Source: Ruminococcus sp. (GTDB lineage Bacteria; Bacillota; Clostridia; Oscillospirales; Ruminococcaceae). From it: DNA of 64,000 nt. The number at the start of each line of letters is the position of its first letter. Position 1 is the stretch's first letter. The position numbers and the translations under genes were made by a program. Location of the stretch: positions 17,353 through 81,352 of the forward strand of contig JAHABC010000009.1 in assembly GCA_018376535.1 (NCBI GenBank). The letters run 5' to 3'. The notes under the pieces were generated by a model. It saw only the letters and a list, made by a program, of their open reading frames with translations. It was not told the origin of the DNA and ran no database searches. Of this stretch, positions 35,677-45,075 are shown in pieces.

Positions 35677-35749
35677 TCCACCCGACAGGATTTGAACCTG
35701 CATCTTCACATTCGGAGTGTGAGGCTTTTTCCGTTTAAGCTACAGATAG
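35677..35749 (-). tRNA. tRNA-Arg (anticodon CCG)
   Basis: A 73-base cloverleaf on the reverse strand: acceptor CTATCTG with CGGGTGG (three G-U pairs), D arm GCTT/AAGC, anticodon stem TCACA/TGTGA with loop CTCCGAA giving CCG at 34-36 (reads CGG), T arm GCAGG/CCTGT with TTCAAAT. CCA is not encoded. Arg-CCG reads a codon that must be rare in this AT-rich genome. Confidence 0.88.
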
Positions 35750-35805
35750 TTTTTTAACAACCGATGTCTATTATATCACAAATTTTTATATTTTTCAAGT
35801 TTTAT

Positions 35806-36003
35806 CTACAGCGATACAGTAAAATTTTTGCCTCCTATGATAGCATAAAAAGTATTATCTGTAGGGGAGTATTTAAAATAAAAATCTACAATATGATTTC
35901 TATTCATAGCATTATAAGATTTGGTATATACTTCCACATAACCCACCATTAAGATTAAAATAAAAATCAAAAAGAATAGAGTTAAGAGTATCTTTTTTAG
36001 CAT
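35806..36003 (-). CDS. Small membrane-anchored protein after spoIIP
   Basis: A 65-residue protein with a single N-terminal hydrophobic helix (KKILLTLFFLIFILILMVGYV) and a short extracytoplasmic part ending GGKNFTVSL. GAAAGGA lies at the right distance from the ATG, which supports a real gene. It follows spoIIP by 25 bases on the same strand and may be co-transcribed in sporulation. No family recognised. Confidence 0.6.
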   Translation of the reverse strand: MLKKILLTLFFLIFILILMVGYVEVYTKSYNAMNRNHIVDFYFKYSPTDNTFYAIIGGKNFTVSL

Positions 36004-36028
36004 AAAATTTCAAATCCTTTCAATAAGA

Positions 36029-37186
36029 CTATCCTGATATGCTAACTAATGCTTTACCTATGGATTTACCTAGCAATTGTCCCGCATATCTTACTTGTTC
36101 AAGAGTACTTCCATGAGTTCCCACTTCTATTAAAAGACTGCCAGTGGTTAAATTTTGATTATACTTTCTATAATCGAACAGTATAGGTCTAGCGAAGTCG
36201 CCGTAATCGGAATAGATTTGATTTTGTAATAGACTAGCAAACCTAAAATTTTTGATATAGTTAGGCATATCCATAGTACCGTCATCACAACCAGATATTA
36301 TCATAATTTGAGCTGATTTTTTACCATCTATTTCAACTACTGGTTGTAATAGGTTGCCATCACGGGAAAGTGCATCACGGTGGATATCCAATACAACCTT
36401 TATACTAGGATATTCATTTAGTATATTTTGAACGGTTACGGCACTTCTTTCATAAGAACCTGTATAAGATGGGTAATCGTGAACGGTAGTACTATGTATG
36501 GTATTTATCCCTAAATTTTGAAGTTCATTAGTAATAGCGTCGCCAATCATGACTACATTTTTAGAGTTATCTGTAGTACGATATGAAAAAGAGTTATCAT
36601 AATAGGTACGTTCAAAGGGTTCAAAACTTTCGGTGGTGTGAGTGTGCATTATCAGTACTTGAGGTTCATTTGAGTTTAAATCTATAGTAAAATCGGGTAG
36701 ATTTTTACTTTCGTTCGCTAGAACGTTATTAGATATACTAGTTACATTCTTTACTAATGCTCCACTGCTCAAGGTTACATATTGATTTCCTGAATAGTTA
36801 TTAAATATGGTTTGAACTACTTCTCCACTATGATTAGTTAGTGTATCTAAATTTGGATATGGCTTTTCACCTGCATTTTTATTGAACTTTTCATCAAAGA
36901 AGTTAAAATCGGAGGTATCATTTAGAGAGTAGTTCCAACCTAAACCATTAGATATAATATCATTACTCCAATCGGAAGTTGTTTCTTGAACTATTTGAGG
37001 TGCTGGAATAGTATCCTTATCGGATAGTATAATATCTTTAGAACTTTCTCCAATAGTAGTGTTAGCCAATCTGTTAGCTGTAACCGATACGTTTGGTACT
37101 ATCTTCATAATTACAGAAGATATAAATGGTGAACTTATTATAATCCCTAATGATATCAAAGTGTTCTTTAATTTTTTGTACTTCAA
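36029..37186 (-). CDS. spoIIP: Stage II sporulation protein P
   Basis: Amidase/endopeptidase of the SpoIIDMP machine that drives forespore engulfment by degrading peptidoglycan. 385 residues: N-terminal membrane segment (about 8-30), then the catalytic domain (about 170-385) with VLIMHTHTTESFEP, VVLDIHRDALSRDG and LIEVGTHGSTLEQVRYAGQLLG, containing the His and Glu zinc-site residues. AGGTATTC site before the ATG is modest. Divergent from the polysaccharide deacetylase gene. Confidence 0.94.
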   Translation of the reverse strand: MKYKKLKNTLISLGIIISSPFISSVIMKIVPNVSVTANRLANTTIGESSKDIILSDKDTIPAPQIVQETTSDWSNDIISNGLGWNYSLNDTSDFNFFDEKFNKNAGEKPYPNLDTLTNHSGEVVQTIFNNYSGNQYVTLSSGALVKNVTSISNNVLANESKNLPDFTIDLNSNEPQVLIMHTHTTESFEPFERTYYDNSFSYRTTDNSKNVVMIGDAITNELQNLGINTIHSTTVHDYPSYTGSYERSAVTVQNILNEYPSIKVVLDIHRDALSRDGNLLQPVVEIDGKKSAQIMIISGCDDGTMDMPNYIKNFRFASLLQNQIYSDYGDFARPILFDYRKYNQNLTTGSLLIEVGTHGSTLEQVRYAGQLLGKSIGKALVSISG

Positions 37187-37311
37187 AGTGAATACCTCCC
37201 TAATACTTTGTATTTATAATATTATATTAATAATGTGTTCAATTTAGAATTATTATATATAAAGTTAAATATAATTATAGTATACAAAGTGTTTTAGAGG
37301 TGGAATATATA

Positions 37312-38187
37312 ATGTATATGTGTTTTAGTTTTAAAAAGTTCGTATCTTTGATATTGATATCTGTTATAGTATTTACATCGTGTTGCATAGGAATATCTGC
37401 GTTTGGAAAAGAAGAACTTACTAAAGATAAAGGCGTATTTTTGCCTATAATAATGTATCATAGTATTATAGATAACCCATCGGCGTGTAATGACTATACA
37501 GTTACTCCTAGTATTGTGGATAACGATTTTAAATATCTAAAAGAACACGGATACCAAACAGTAACTATTCAAGATTTATTAAACTATATCCAATTAGATA
37601 CTCCATTACCAGAAAAGTGCGTCATGATTACCGTAGATGACGGTTTTTATAATAACTATGCTTATTTAGTTCCAATATTGCAAAAGTATGAATATAGTGC
37701 TATAATATCGTTTGTAGGAGAGTTCACCGATATAACTGCTGTAAATGACCCTCATGTGCTAGAGTACTCATATTGTACTTGGGAAGATATACAATCCATG
37801 TTAGATACTGGCGTTATTGAGTTAGGAAATCATACATATAGTATGCACTCTAATGATGTTAGAAAAGGTTGTTCTAAGCTATCGTACGAAACGGAGCAAG
37901 AGTATCAAAGCATATTAGCATCTGATGTGGGAAGACTTCAAAATGAATTTAAAGAACATTTGGGAGTAGTTCCGCAAGTGTTTGCTTATCCGTATGGATA
38001 TATTAGCAAGGAAAGTAAATCCGTGTTGAAAGAGTTGGGTTTTAAAGCTACTCTAACTTGCTACGAAAAACCTAACTACATAACTAAAGATTTAAACTGT
38101 CTTTTCGGACTTGACCGTTACAACAGAAGTGCAAACTATTCTACTCAAGATTATATGAAAAAGTTACTTGGAGATTTTTATGAGTAA
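37312..38187 (+). CDS. Polysaccharide deacetylase (NodB domain)
   Basis: A 291-residue exported CE4-type deacetylase. N-terminal hydrophobic segment (about 5-28), then ITVDDGFYNNY with the Asp-Asp pair (catalytic base and metal ligand), ELGNHTYSMHS giving the two metal His, and FAYPYGYISKESKSVL. Targets could be peptidoglycan GlcNAc/MurNAc or another wall polymer; next to spoIIP a sporulation role (PdaA-like) is conceivable. The ATG at 37312 follows AGAGGTGG; an earlier GTG overlaps it. Confidence 0.88.
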   Translation: MYMCFSFKKFVSLILISVIVFTSCCIGISAFGKEELTKDKGVFLPIIMYHSIIDNPSACNDYTVTPSIVDNDFKYLKEHGYQTVTIQDLLNYIQLDTPLPEKCVMITVDDGFYNNYAYLVPILQKYEYSAIISFVGEFTDITAVNDPHVLEYSYCTWEDIQSMLDTGVIELGNHTYSMHSNDVRKGCSKLSYETEQEYQSILASDVGRLQNEFKEHLGVVPQVFAYPYGYISKESKSVLKELGFKATLTCYEKPNYITKDLNCLFGLDRYNRSANYSTQDYMKKLLGDFYE

Positions 38188-38575
38188 ATATGTTAAAAAA
38201 GTTTTAGTTAGTATATCGCCAATTGCGATTGTACTATCTATGTATGTATTAAAGATAGTGTATCAAAATTTTATTGATGGAAAATTTTTACCGTGTTGGT
38301 TTAATCTACTTACTGGATATCTTTGTCCAGGGTGTGGAGGTACTAGAAGTTTTTTCTTATTAATGCATGGCGATATAATATCTAGTTTTAAGTATAACGC
38401 ATTCGTTCCGACTATGGTTATATTCGCTATTATATCCTACATTAGATTATTCTTGAAGGTTGTATTAGAGAAAAATATCACTGTTTTTCCAAAAGATGAC
38501 CGTTTTGTATACATTCCGTTAGTGCTATTTTTGATATACTTTGTACTTAGAAATATAATTCCCATTAGTATATAG
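38180..38575 (+). CDS. DUF2752 membrane protein
   Basis: A 131-residue protein with about three membrane helices. The DUF2752 signature LLTGYLCPGCGGTRSFFLLMHGDI is present. Function unknown. It overlaps the end of the deacetylase gene by 8 bases and has GGAGA before the ATG, so the two are co-translated. A terminator follows. Confidence 0.82.
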   Translation: MSKYVKKVLVSISPIAIVLSMYVLKIVYQNFIDGKFLPCWFNLLTGYLCPGCGGTRSFFLLMHGDIISSFKYNAFVPTMVIFAIISYIRLFLKVVLEKNITVFPKDDRFVYIPLVLFLIYFVLRNIIPISI

Positions 38576-38612
38576 TATGGCTATATTTTAGATATTAATT
38601 CAACGGATAAAA

Positions 38613-38650
38613 AATAAAGGGCAACATATAATTAATGTTGTCCTTTTTTG
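38613..38650. terminator. Bidirectional terminator
   Basis: AAGGGCAACAT pairs with ATGTTGTCCTT (G-T tolerated) with A and T runs outside, between convergent DUF2752 and DHH genes. Confidence 0.78.
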
Positions 38651-38654
38651 TATT

Positions 38655-39653
38655 TTAAAGAGCAATCTGCATGGTGTTATTAGATGTAATATTATCATTA
38701 AATCTATTGATAATTTCCTGTTTTAAATCTTTCATACAGATGCTATAGCTATCTTTAGGAATAAAACCTCCTGCCATGAACGAATGTCCTCCACCACTTC
38801 CGATACCTTGCAACGCACTAGAGGTTATCTTTCCAGCGTCTAGCACCTTTGGAACTTTAGAACGTGTGGATATCTTTAGACCATTCTGTCTAACGGAGTA
38901 TACTATAGAAAAGTCTATTTCATCTAAAGATAGTATAAAATCGGATATCTTTGAAATTAAGGTATCTGGACAATGAAAAGGGATATCTGCAAAACCAATC
39001 CTATTTTGAATGTGAATGTTTTCAATTGCCGTACCATATGCTTTTAAATCTTGAATGGTTAGGGAAGTCTTAGACATTTCAGAAAGGAAATCATTATTGG
39101 CGAGTTTGTAAAGGTATGAATATGCTTGAATATCCAAATCTTTAACGCCTCTAGTAAGATTAGCCGTATCAGTTTGAATACCATACATCAAAGCTGTAGC
39201 GATATTTTTAGGCATATCTATATTAGCGTTTATGTAGTAACTTGCTATTATAGAAGAACATGAACCGACAAGTCTAATATCCTTATATAGATACTTGTAT
39301 CTAATAAAGGTCGGGTGATGGTCTATACAAGCGACTTCATTACCTATGATATCATCTAAATTGGAGTTATGTTTTTGACTATCTATATTTATAATGTAGT
39401 CGTCATCTTTAAGAGAAGTTAAACTATCCACATTGACGATATCTATACCTAAAGATTTACATAGCTTTTCAGTGGATAATCTTTCAAGTATTCCCTTGTA
39501 ACAGATAATACTATCTATATCATACTGTTTTAGAAAATATTGCAATCCAAATGATGATGCAATAGCATCACCATCTGGGAAGTTATGAGGTTGTATATAT
39601 ATAACGTCATTTTTTTTCTTTAGTAGTTTAACTAATAAATCGGATAATATCAT
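38655..39653 (-). CDS. DHH-family phosphoesterase (NrnA/exopolyphosphatase-like)
   Basis: A 332-residue DHH/DHHA1 protein. DHH domain: QPHNFPDGDAIASSFGL (motif I), DYIINIDS, and the namesake VACIDHHPTF near 113-122; DHHA1 domain: IGSGGGHSFMAGGFIP near the end. Members degrade short RNA/pAp (NrnA), c-di-AMP products or polyphosphate. It is the last gene of an operon with mntR, an LCP protein and a GH2 enzyme, starting 6 bases after the GH2 stop. Confidence 0.88.
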   Translation of the reverse strand: MILSDLLVKLLKKKNDVIYIQPHNFPDGDAIASSFGLQYFLKQYDIDSIICYKGILERLSTEKLCKSLGIDIVNVDSLTSLKDDDYIINIDSQKHNSNLDDIIGNEVACIDHHPTFIRYKYLYKDIRLVGSCSSIIASYYINANIDMPKNIATALMYGIQTDTANLTRGVKDLDIQAYSYLYKLANNDFLSEMSKTSLTIQDLKAYGTAIENIHIQNRIGFADIPFHCPDTLISKISDFILSLDEIDFSIVYSVRQNGLKISTRSKVPKVLDAGKITSSALQGIGSGGGHSFMAGGFIPKDSYSICMKDLKQEIINRFNDNITSNNTMQIAL

Positions 39654-39659
39654 TATACA

Positions 39660-42488
39660 TTATAACACTTTCTTTAAAGTTTGAGCGTCTATTTCATGGG
39701 TTGGATTAAAGTCCTCTGATAGCACATAATCGGTGATACTCTTTACAAAAGATTTAACTTCTGGTTCATCTTGAATTTCGGAAACTCTGCTAGTGCATAC
39801 TAATAGTTTGCCTTTGCCAAGTTTACATTCAAAGAGTATTCCTAATTTATGATTTCTTTCAAAGTTGTCAATCATTTGAACAATAGGGAAGAAATCTTTA
39901 GGAGTATCGTCTAATATAGCACAATCGGAGTTAGTTACTATGTTGTACCATTGTGGTGTGGAGTAAAATTCACTTGGAAATTCAGCTAAAGATTTATGTT
40001 TGTTATCTATTAACAATCCCATAGTACCTACTGGGATTTCACGGTTCATACTTTCGGATATGGTTCTAAACATTGGATAACACCAAAAATCTGTACAGTA
40101 AAAGCCTTGTATTTTTTCTTTAATCTCATTAGGATATAGTATAGCCTTAGTACAATCGCCACTATTGAAGGCTTGTATAACCTCATCGATATTAGTAGAT
40201 ATCATAAAGTTATCGTTGATATTGTGTGTTGGAGTTAAGTCGTTATTTTTTGGATATATCATAAAGTTATAACATTTTTCTATATCAGTATCCTCAATAT
40301 TTAGGACGAAAGTCAACTTAATTGGACTTTCACACTTAGGCATATCGAACTCAACAGAACCCAATCTAACTAGACCGTAAACATCGTAAGGTATAGATAT
40401 CATACCCTCATAGATGATAGCATCACCATCACAAATTTTCCAAGTTATAAATTTATTTTCAAGTTTAGACTGCCTAAAGTAACTTAAAAGAATGTTACTC
40501 TTGAAGTGTTCTTCTTCTTGATATACATACTTATCAAATTCGCCTAAAAGGACGGCATCGGAACAGAATGAACGCCATTCTTTAGCAGATACTATACCTT
40601 TGCTATCCATAAAGGCATCTAATATTCCAACTAGAGCAGTTCCCTGACCTGTAAAATCTTGGATATCTAAAAGTTGGAAACCTGCTAGATACTTTGAACG
40701 GAATGCACTTTCTAACTCAGTTTTGTAACATTCAACGGCGAGTTTTCCACTAGCTTGGAAAAATTTATCAGCAAGAGATAACATTCCCTTATCTTCAAGA
40801 CGCTTTTTGAACACTTCAAAGTTACGAGCCTTTAGAACTCCAGTATACTTATCTATTTCCTTAAAGTTAGGAAAAGTTTCATATTGACCTATCTCATGCG
40901 ATACCACTGGAACGTGTGGAATAAATTCGTTTTCTAGTTCATCAGCTTTGATTAACTTTACACCAGTTCCATATTGAATTTTAATATATCCATTTTCATC
41001 TACGGCACTGGTATTAGATTTAACCTTATCATTTGGAAGTATACTATTATCATAGTTCATATTAGCAGATGGTCGCATAGTTTGAACGTATCCTAGAGGC
41101 TTATCGCACATAGCATAAGAACCTCTTATTTGACGTTCTATGCTAAATCTAACACCTGAAAAGAAATCATCTTCCTCCACAATACATGGATACCATTGGA
41201 AATTATTACTTCCTTGAGTATATAAGTGTCTGTTATCTACAGATTTATAACCTTTTATTATATCATTCATACGATTTTTATCGCCCCAAAGTTCATTACC
41301 CAATGAGAACATTACAAAACTAGGGTGATTTCCATAAGTATCTAATATTCTAAAACCTTCTTGAATTAAAAAAGATTGTTCTTTTTCGTTGTAGTTTTCG
41401 TCATCTACACCCGATAGAGTTCCCCAAAAGTTTATTTCTGGTTGTAGATATATACCTACTAAATCTGCACCAGTGAAAGCCTCATCTGGAGGGCAACAGG
41501 TATGAAAACGATAGTGATTTATTCCATAAGATTTAGCTATCTTGAATATTCTAACCCACTCATCTATGTCAGTTGGAGCGTATGCAGTTATAGGGAAAAT
41601 CATGCCATCGTGTTTACCTCTGAGCATGGTTTTAGTTCCATTGATTAAAAAGCTATGTTCATCTTTTGAAAACTCTCTTAAACCAAAAGATACGGTTCTT
41701 TTACCTCCCATTGAGTATACAGATAGTACATATATCACTGGATTGTATTCACTCCAAAGTTGAGCATCTTTGCCAAGTTCAAGAGTTATTTCAACGTTAT
41801 TATTTTCATCAGTAGATACATCAAAGTTCTGAGTAGTAATAGCTTTTCCATAACCATCTATAGACCTAATAACGCCTTCTATTATTATGCTAGTATTTAC
41901 TTTTTTGGAATACTGCACCTTTAATAGAGCGGTCTTATTATGTATATTTGGATATATTTTTATATTTTGAATATGGCAATCATTGAATATTTGAATTTCC
42001 ATTCTGCCAGTTATACCGTTCCAATTAGTTTGAGTATCTGGAGAAGTCATATGACCACCAGAAGTAGCATATTCGGTATTATTTACTAAAATAACGATTT
42101 CATTATCACCAGTAACTAAGTATTCTGATATGTTATATATATGTGGAGCAGATAGACTATCTAATTCCTGTAGTTGATTACCATTAATCCAAACGATAGT
42201 TTTTCTAGTGCGTTCCAAAAATAGATGTACACACTTATTTTCAAGATTTTCTTCAATATTAACAACCTTTTTGAACCAAGCAAAGCCTTCAAACTTGTAT
42301 TCTTCAGTTAAAAAGCCTACTTCCGTGTTAGTATTAACTTGACCTTTTTTCTCACAAGCAGTAGTAGATGGTAAGTTAATAGTATCATCAAAGAAATCAG
42401 CAGATTTAAAGTTATCATTAACTAAGCCAACCTTATTAGTATCAAGTTTAAAGTTCCAAGAACCTGAAATATCATATAATTTTTGCAT
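39660..42488 (-). CDS. Glycoside hydrolase family 2 enzyme
   Basis: A 942-residue GH2-type beta-glycosidase, no signal peptide. Jelly-roll sugar-binding domain (about 1-170: GSWNFKLD, FAWFKKVVNI, TNWNGITGRMEIQ), immunoglobulin-like domain, and TIM barrel with the acid/base pair in FSLGNELWGDKN and the probable nucleophile Glu in VVSHEIGQYETFP; a long C-terminal accessory part. Specificity (galactoside, glucuronide, mannoside) cannot be read. Its co-transcription with a metal regulator and an LCP wall-polymer transferase is unusual. Ribosome binding site AGGGGTG. Confidence 0.87.
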   Translation of the reverse strand: MQKLYDISGSWNFKLDTNKVGLVNDNFKSADFFDDTINLPSTTACEKKGQVNTNTEVGFLTEEYKFEGFAWFKKVVNIEENLENKCVHLFLERTRKTIVWINGNQLQELDSLSAPHIYNISEYLVTGDNEIVILVNNTEYATSGGHMTSPDTQTNWNGITGRMEIQIFNDCHIQNIKIYPNIHNKTALLKVQYSKKVNTSIIIEGVIRSIDGYGKAITTQNFDVSTDENNNVEITLELGKDAQLWSEYNPVIYVLSVYSMGGKRTVSFGLREFSKDEHSFLINGTKTMLRGKHDGMIFPITAYAPTDIDEWVRIFKIAKSYGINHYRFHTCCPPDEAFTGADLVGIYLQPEINFWGTLSGVDDENYNEKEQSFLIQEGFRILDTYGNHPSFVMFSLGNELWGDKNRMNDIIKGYKSVDNRHLYTQGSNNFQWYPCIVEEDDFFSGVRFSIERQIRGSYAMCDKPLGYVQTMRPSANMNYDNSILPNDKVKSNTSAVDENGYIKIQYGTGVKLIKADELENEFIPHVPVVSHEIGQYETFPNFKEIDKYTGVLKARNFEVFKKRLEDKGMLSLADKFFQASGKLAVECYKTELESAFRSKYLAGFQLLDIQDFTGQGTALVGILDAFMDSKGIVSAKEWRSFCSDAVLLGEFDKYVYQEEEHFKSNILLSYFRQSKLENKFITWKICDGDAIIYEGMISIPYDVYGLVRLGSVEFDMPKCESPIKLTFVLNIEDTDIEKCYNFMIYPKNNDLTPTHNINDNFMISTNIDEVIQAFNSGDCTKAILYPNEIKEKIQGFYCTDFWCYPMFRTISESMNREIPVGTMGLLIDNKHKSLAEFPSEFYSTPQWYNIVTNSDCAILDDTPKDFFPIVQMIDNFERNHKLGILFECKLGKGKLLVCTSRVSEIQDEPEVKSFVKSITDYVLSEDFNPTHEIDAQTLKKVL

Positions 42489-42502
42489 AATACACCCCTA
42501 TG

Positions 42503-43591
42503 TTAATAAATAGTTTTACTTAAAAAGTCGATATTAGCATTGCAATCGACTATAATTACAGATTGTCCATCTATCTTATCGTAGTACCAAGTGTTGTCGG
42601 CTGGAATTCTTTGCTGAGAGATATCGTAGTTTATTATAAATGGTGCTTGTAAAGATAATCCATACATTTCAATAGAACTCATATTAGTACTTACTTCCGA
42701 TGCTACAACATTAGCAAAGTTACCAACTCTAAAGATATTAGGAGTTTTAAGTCTATCTACAATAGCATTTATTACGATTCTTTGACGTTGAGTTCTTTCA
42801 AAGTCAGCATCACCGACGTATCTAATGCGACTATAAGTAAGAGCTTGTTTTCCGTTTAGATGTACATCACCACTTTCAGTAAGAAGTCCATCTAACTTAT
42901 CATCACCAGCAATTTTGTTACCCTCGCTCATTAGAACGTTGTTTATTTCGTTCAATTCGCTATCGGATATAGTAACGTCTACGCCACCTACGGCGTTTAC
43001 AATACTCATAAATGATTTAAAATCTATAATGATACACTCATCGACATCTATTGAGAAGTTGCTTTCAATAGTATCTAGTAGTAGACTAGCACCTCCATGG
43101 GAGTATGCTGAATTTAATTTACCATATCCATAGTCTGGTATAGATAAGTACATATCTCTCATAAAAGATGTCATAGTCAACTTTCTATCCACGCTATTAA
43201 TGGATAACAATACCATACTATCGGAACGACCTATATCATTAGCAGAACGACCATCTGTACCAATAAGTAGAATGTTCTTAACTTTTAGACTACTTAATGT
43301 CACATTATTAGAATAGTTTCTGTCATCTAAAGATATTTTATCTACCTTATTGATTAGCAATATCGCTATAAGCGAATATATAACGAATACACATATTAGG
43401 ATATTAAACAACTTTCTAAAAAAACTCTTTATTGGGTGACGGCTCTTGATGTTCTTATTTTTTTTAGATTTACTATTCTTATGCTTTACATTGACATTAT
43501 TATCATTAGAATAGTTTTGATTAAAGTCTATTTCTTGAGTATCTGTCATATTGGAGTAGTTTTTATCTTTTTTATTGCTATTGGTAGACAA
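42503..43591 (-). CDS. LytR-CpsA-Psr family transferase
   Basis: A 362-residue membrane protein that likely attaches wall teichoic acid or another anionic glycopolymer to peptidoglycan. A long Asn/Lys-rich cytoplasmic N-terminus (1-55), one membrane helix (LFNILICVFVIYSLIAILLI, about 61-80), then the LCP domain: NILLIGTDGRSANDIGRSDSMVLLSIN, SFMRDMYLSIPDYGYGKLNSAYSHGG, DVHLNGKQALTYSRIRY and DFERTQRQRIVINAI with the catalytic Arg residues. TTG start behind AAGGAAGTG. Confidence 0.92.
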   Translation of the reverse strand: MSTNSNKKDKNYSNMTDTQEIDFNQNYSNDNNVNVKHKNSKSKKNKNIKSRHPIKSFFRKLFNILICVFVIYSLIAILLINKVDKISLDDRNYSNNVTLSSLKVKNILLIGTDGRSANDIGRSDSMVLLSINSVDRKLTMTSFMRDMYLSIPDYGYGKLNSAYSHGGASLLLDTIESNFSIDVDECIIIDFKSFMSIVNAVGGVDVTISDSELNEINNVLMSEGNKIAGDDKLDGLLTESGDVHLNGKQALTYSRIRYVGDADFERTQRQRIVINAIVDRLKTPNIFRVGNFANVVASEVSTNMSSIEMYGLSLQAPFIINYDISQQRIPADNTWYYDKIDGQSVIIVDCNANIDFLSKTIY

Positions 43592-43606
43592 AATATCACT
43601 TCCTTT

Positions 43607-43993
43607 TTATTTGGAACTATTTTTTTCAAAATTTTTCAAAAAATCTTTTAATTTGATGCACGTTTCATCACTTATGACGTGTTCTATCTTACAAGCATCT
43701 TGTTCGGCAACCTTTTCCGATACGTTTAAACATTCTATAAAGAATGTTTTCAGTAGAGTATGTCTATCGTATACAGATGACGCTTTTTTCAAGCCTGTTT
43801 CTGTCAACCTAATTTGACCATCATTTTCGATAATTATTAAACCTTCCGATTTTAATATGCCTACTGCTCGGCTAACACTAGCCTTCGAATAGCCCATTTC
43901 TGTAGCTACATCTATAGAACGAACATAAGAATTATTTTTGGTAAGTAGTAGAATAGTTTCTAAGTAGTCCTCACCTGATTTATATACTGGCAT
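43607..43993 (-). CDS. DtxR/MntR-family metalloregulator
   Basis: A 128-residue regulator with N-terminal winged helix (SGEDYLETILLLTK, VRSIDVATEMGYSKASVSRAVGILKSEGLI) and the metal-binding/dimerisation domain with the Cys/His/Glu residues in CLNVSEKVAEQDACKIEHVIS. This is the MntR-like short form without an SH3 domain, so manganese or iron sensing is likely. First gene of the mntR-LCP-GH2-DHH operon; a perfect palindrome lies upstream of its start. Confidence 0.88.
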   Translation of the reverse strand: MPVYKSGEDYLETILLLTKNNSYVRSIDVATEMGYSKASVSRAVGILKSEGLIIIENDGQIRLTETGLKKASSVYDRHTLLKTFFIECLNVSEKVAEQDACKIEHVISDETCIKLKDFLKNFEKNSSK

Positions 43994-44013
43994 AATATTA
44001 ATCCTTTCTAACC

Positions 44014-44030
44014 ATAATATTTAATATTAT
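44014..44030. promoter_or_regulatory. Palindrome upstream of the MntR-like gene
   Basis: ATAATATT-T-AATATTAT, a perfect 8-1-8 inverted repeat about 20 bases before the start codon; a plausible autoregulatory operator, though such AT-only palindromes are easier to find by chance. Confidence 0.4.
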
Positions 44031-44262
44031 TCTACCATAAATGATTATACTTTTCAAGTGTTTTTTTATAAAAGTACAAATTACAGAGGTTTTTTCAAAA
44101 AAAATTATCTATTTTCACATATTTGCAACAAGAATATATTATTTAAAAAATATTTCCAAAAAATTCATTTCCAATAGATTTGTATTATATTTAAATATTA
44201 TACCAATAATTATAGTAGCATAGAAACTCTATGTTAATATTGTAAATCGTGAGGTTATTGCC

Positions 44263-45036
44263 ATGGCATATAATAAAGTAGTTATATCTGGAATAAATAC
44301 ATCTTCGATAACCGTCCTTAAAGAGGACGAAAAGATTGCTCTACTTAAAGAGTACAAGAAAACTGGTAGCAAAGTCGCTAAAGATAAGTTGATAAATGGA
44401 AATTTAAGATTAGTACTATCTGTTATACAGAAGTTCGTTGGCAGAGGTGAGGAAGTAGATGATTTGTTTCAAATTGGTGTAGTCGGATTAATTAAAGCTA
44501 TCAATAATTTTGATTTATCCAAAGAAGTTAAATTTTCTACCTATTGCGTTCCCATGATTAGTGGCGAACTTAGAAGGCATTTAAGGGACTATAATCATAT
44601 TAAAGTAAGTCGTTCCATGAGGGATTTAGCATATAAATCCATACAAGCTAAAGAACTATTGACTACTACTTTACAACGTGAACCGACTATCGAAGAAGTC
44701 TGTAAGGAAGTTGGTGCTGAAAAGTATGAAGTGGTTACGGCTCTAGAAAGTATTTGTGAACCTGTATCTTTATATGAGCCAGTATTCTCCGATAGTGGAG
44801 ATACTCTATACGTTATAGACCAAATAGGAGATAATCAAAGTGCTAACGAATGGATTGACGATATTGCTATTAAAGAGGCTGTTAATACGTTATCTAGCAG
44901 AGAAAAAAAGATTTTGAATTTAAGATTTTACAGAGGTAAAACTCAAATAGAAGTTGCTAATGAAATTGGAATATCTCAAGCACAAGTATCTAGGTTAGAG
45001 AAGAACGCTATAAATAGAATAAAATCTGCAATATAG
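44263..45036 (+). CDS. sigG: RNA polymerase sporulation sigma factor SigG
   Basis: Forespore-specific late sigma factor. The 257 residues match sigma-G throughout: NKVVISGINTSSITVLK at the N-terminus (sigma-G specific), region 2 NGNLRLVLSVIQKFVGRGEEVDDLFQIG and NFDLSKEVKFSTYCVPMI, GELRRHLRDYNHIKVSRSMRDLAYK, and region 4 LNLRFYRGKTQIEVANEIGISQAQVSRLEK. spoIIG genes that often precede sigG are not here. The 230 bases upstream show no other gene. Confidence 0.95.
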   Translation: MAYNKVVISGINTSSITVLKEDEKIALLKEYKKTGSKVAKDKLINGNLRLVLSVIQKFVGRGEEVDDLFQIGVVGLIKAINNFDLSKEVKFSTYCVPMISGELRRHLRDYNHIKVSRSMRDLAYKSIQAKELLTTTLQREPTIEEVCKEVGAEKYEVVTALESICEPVSLYEPVFSDSGDTLYVIDQIGDNQSANEWIDDIAIKEAVNTLSSREKKILNLRFYRGKTQIEVANEIGISQAQVSRLEKNAINRIKSAI

Positions 45037-45075
45037 AAAAATATCGGGCAACTTTAGAGTTGTCCGATATTTATA
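45037..45075. terminator. Bidirectional terminator between sigG and mcrC
   Basis: ATATCGGGCAACT (45041-45053) pairs with AGTTGTCCGATAT (45058-45070) with one G-T pair; ends sigG and the que/mcrBC operon. Confidence 0.85.

Noticed and set aside
44031..44262. Additional gene or sigma-F promoter upstream of sigG
   Set aside because: The 230 bases are AT-rich with no frame carrying a ribosome binding site; partial matches to sporulation promoter motifs were too weak to report.
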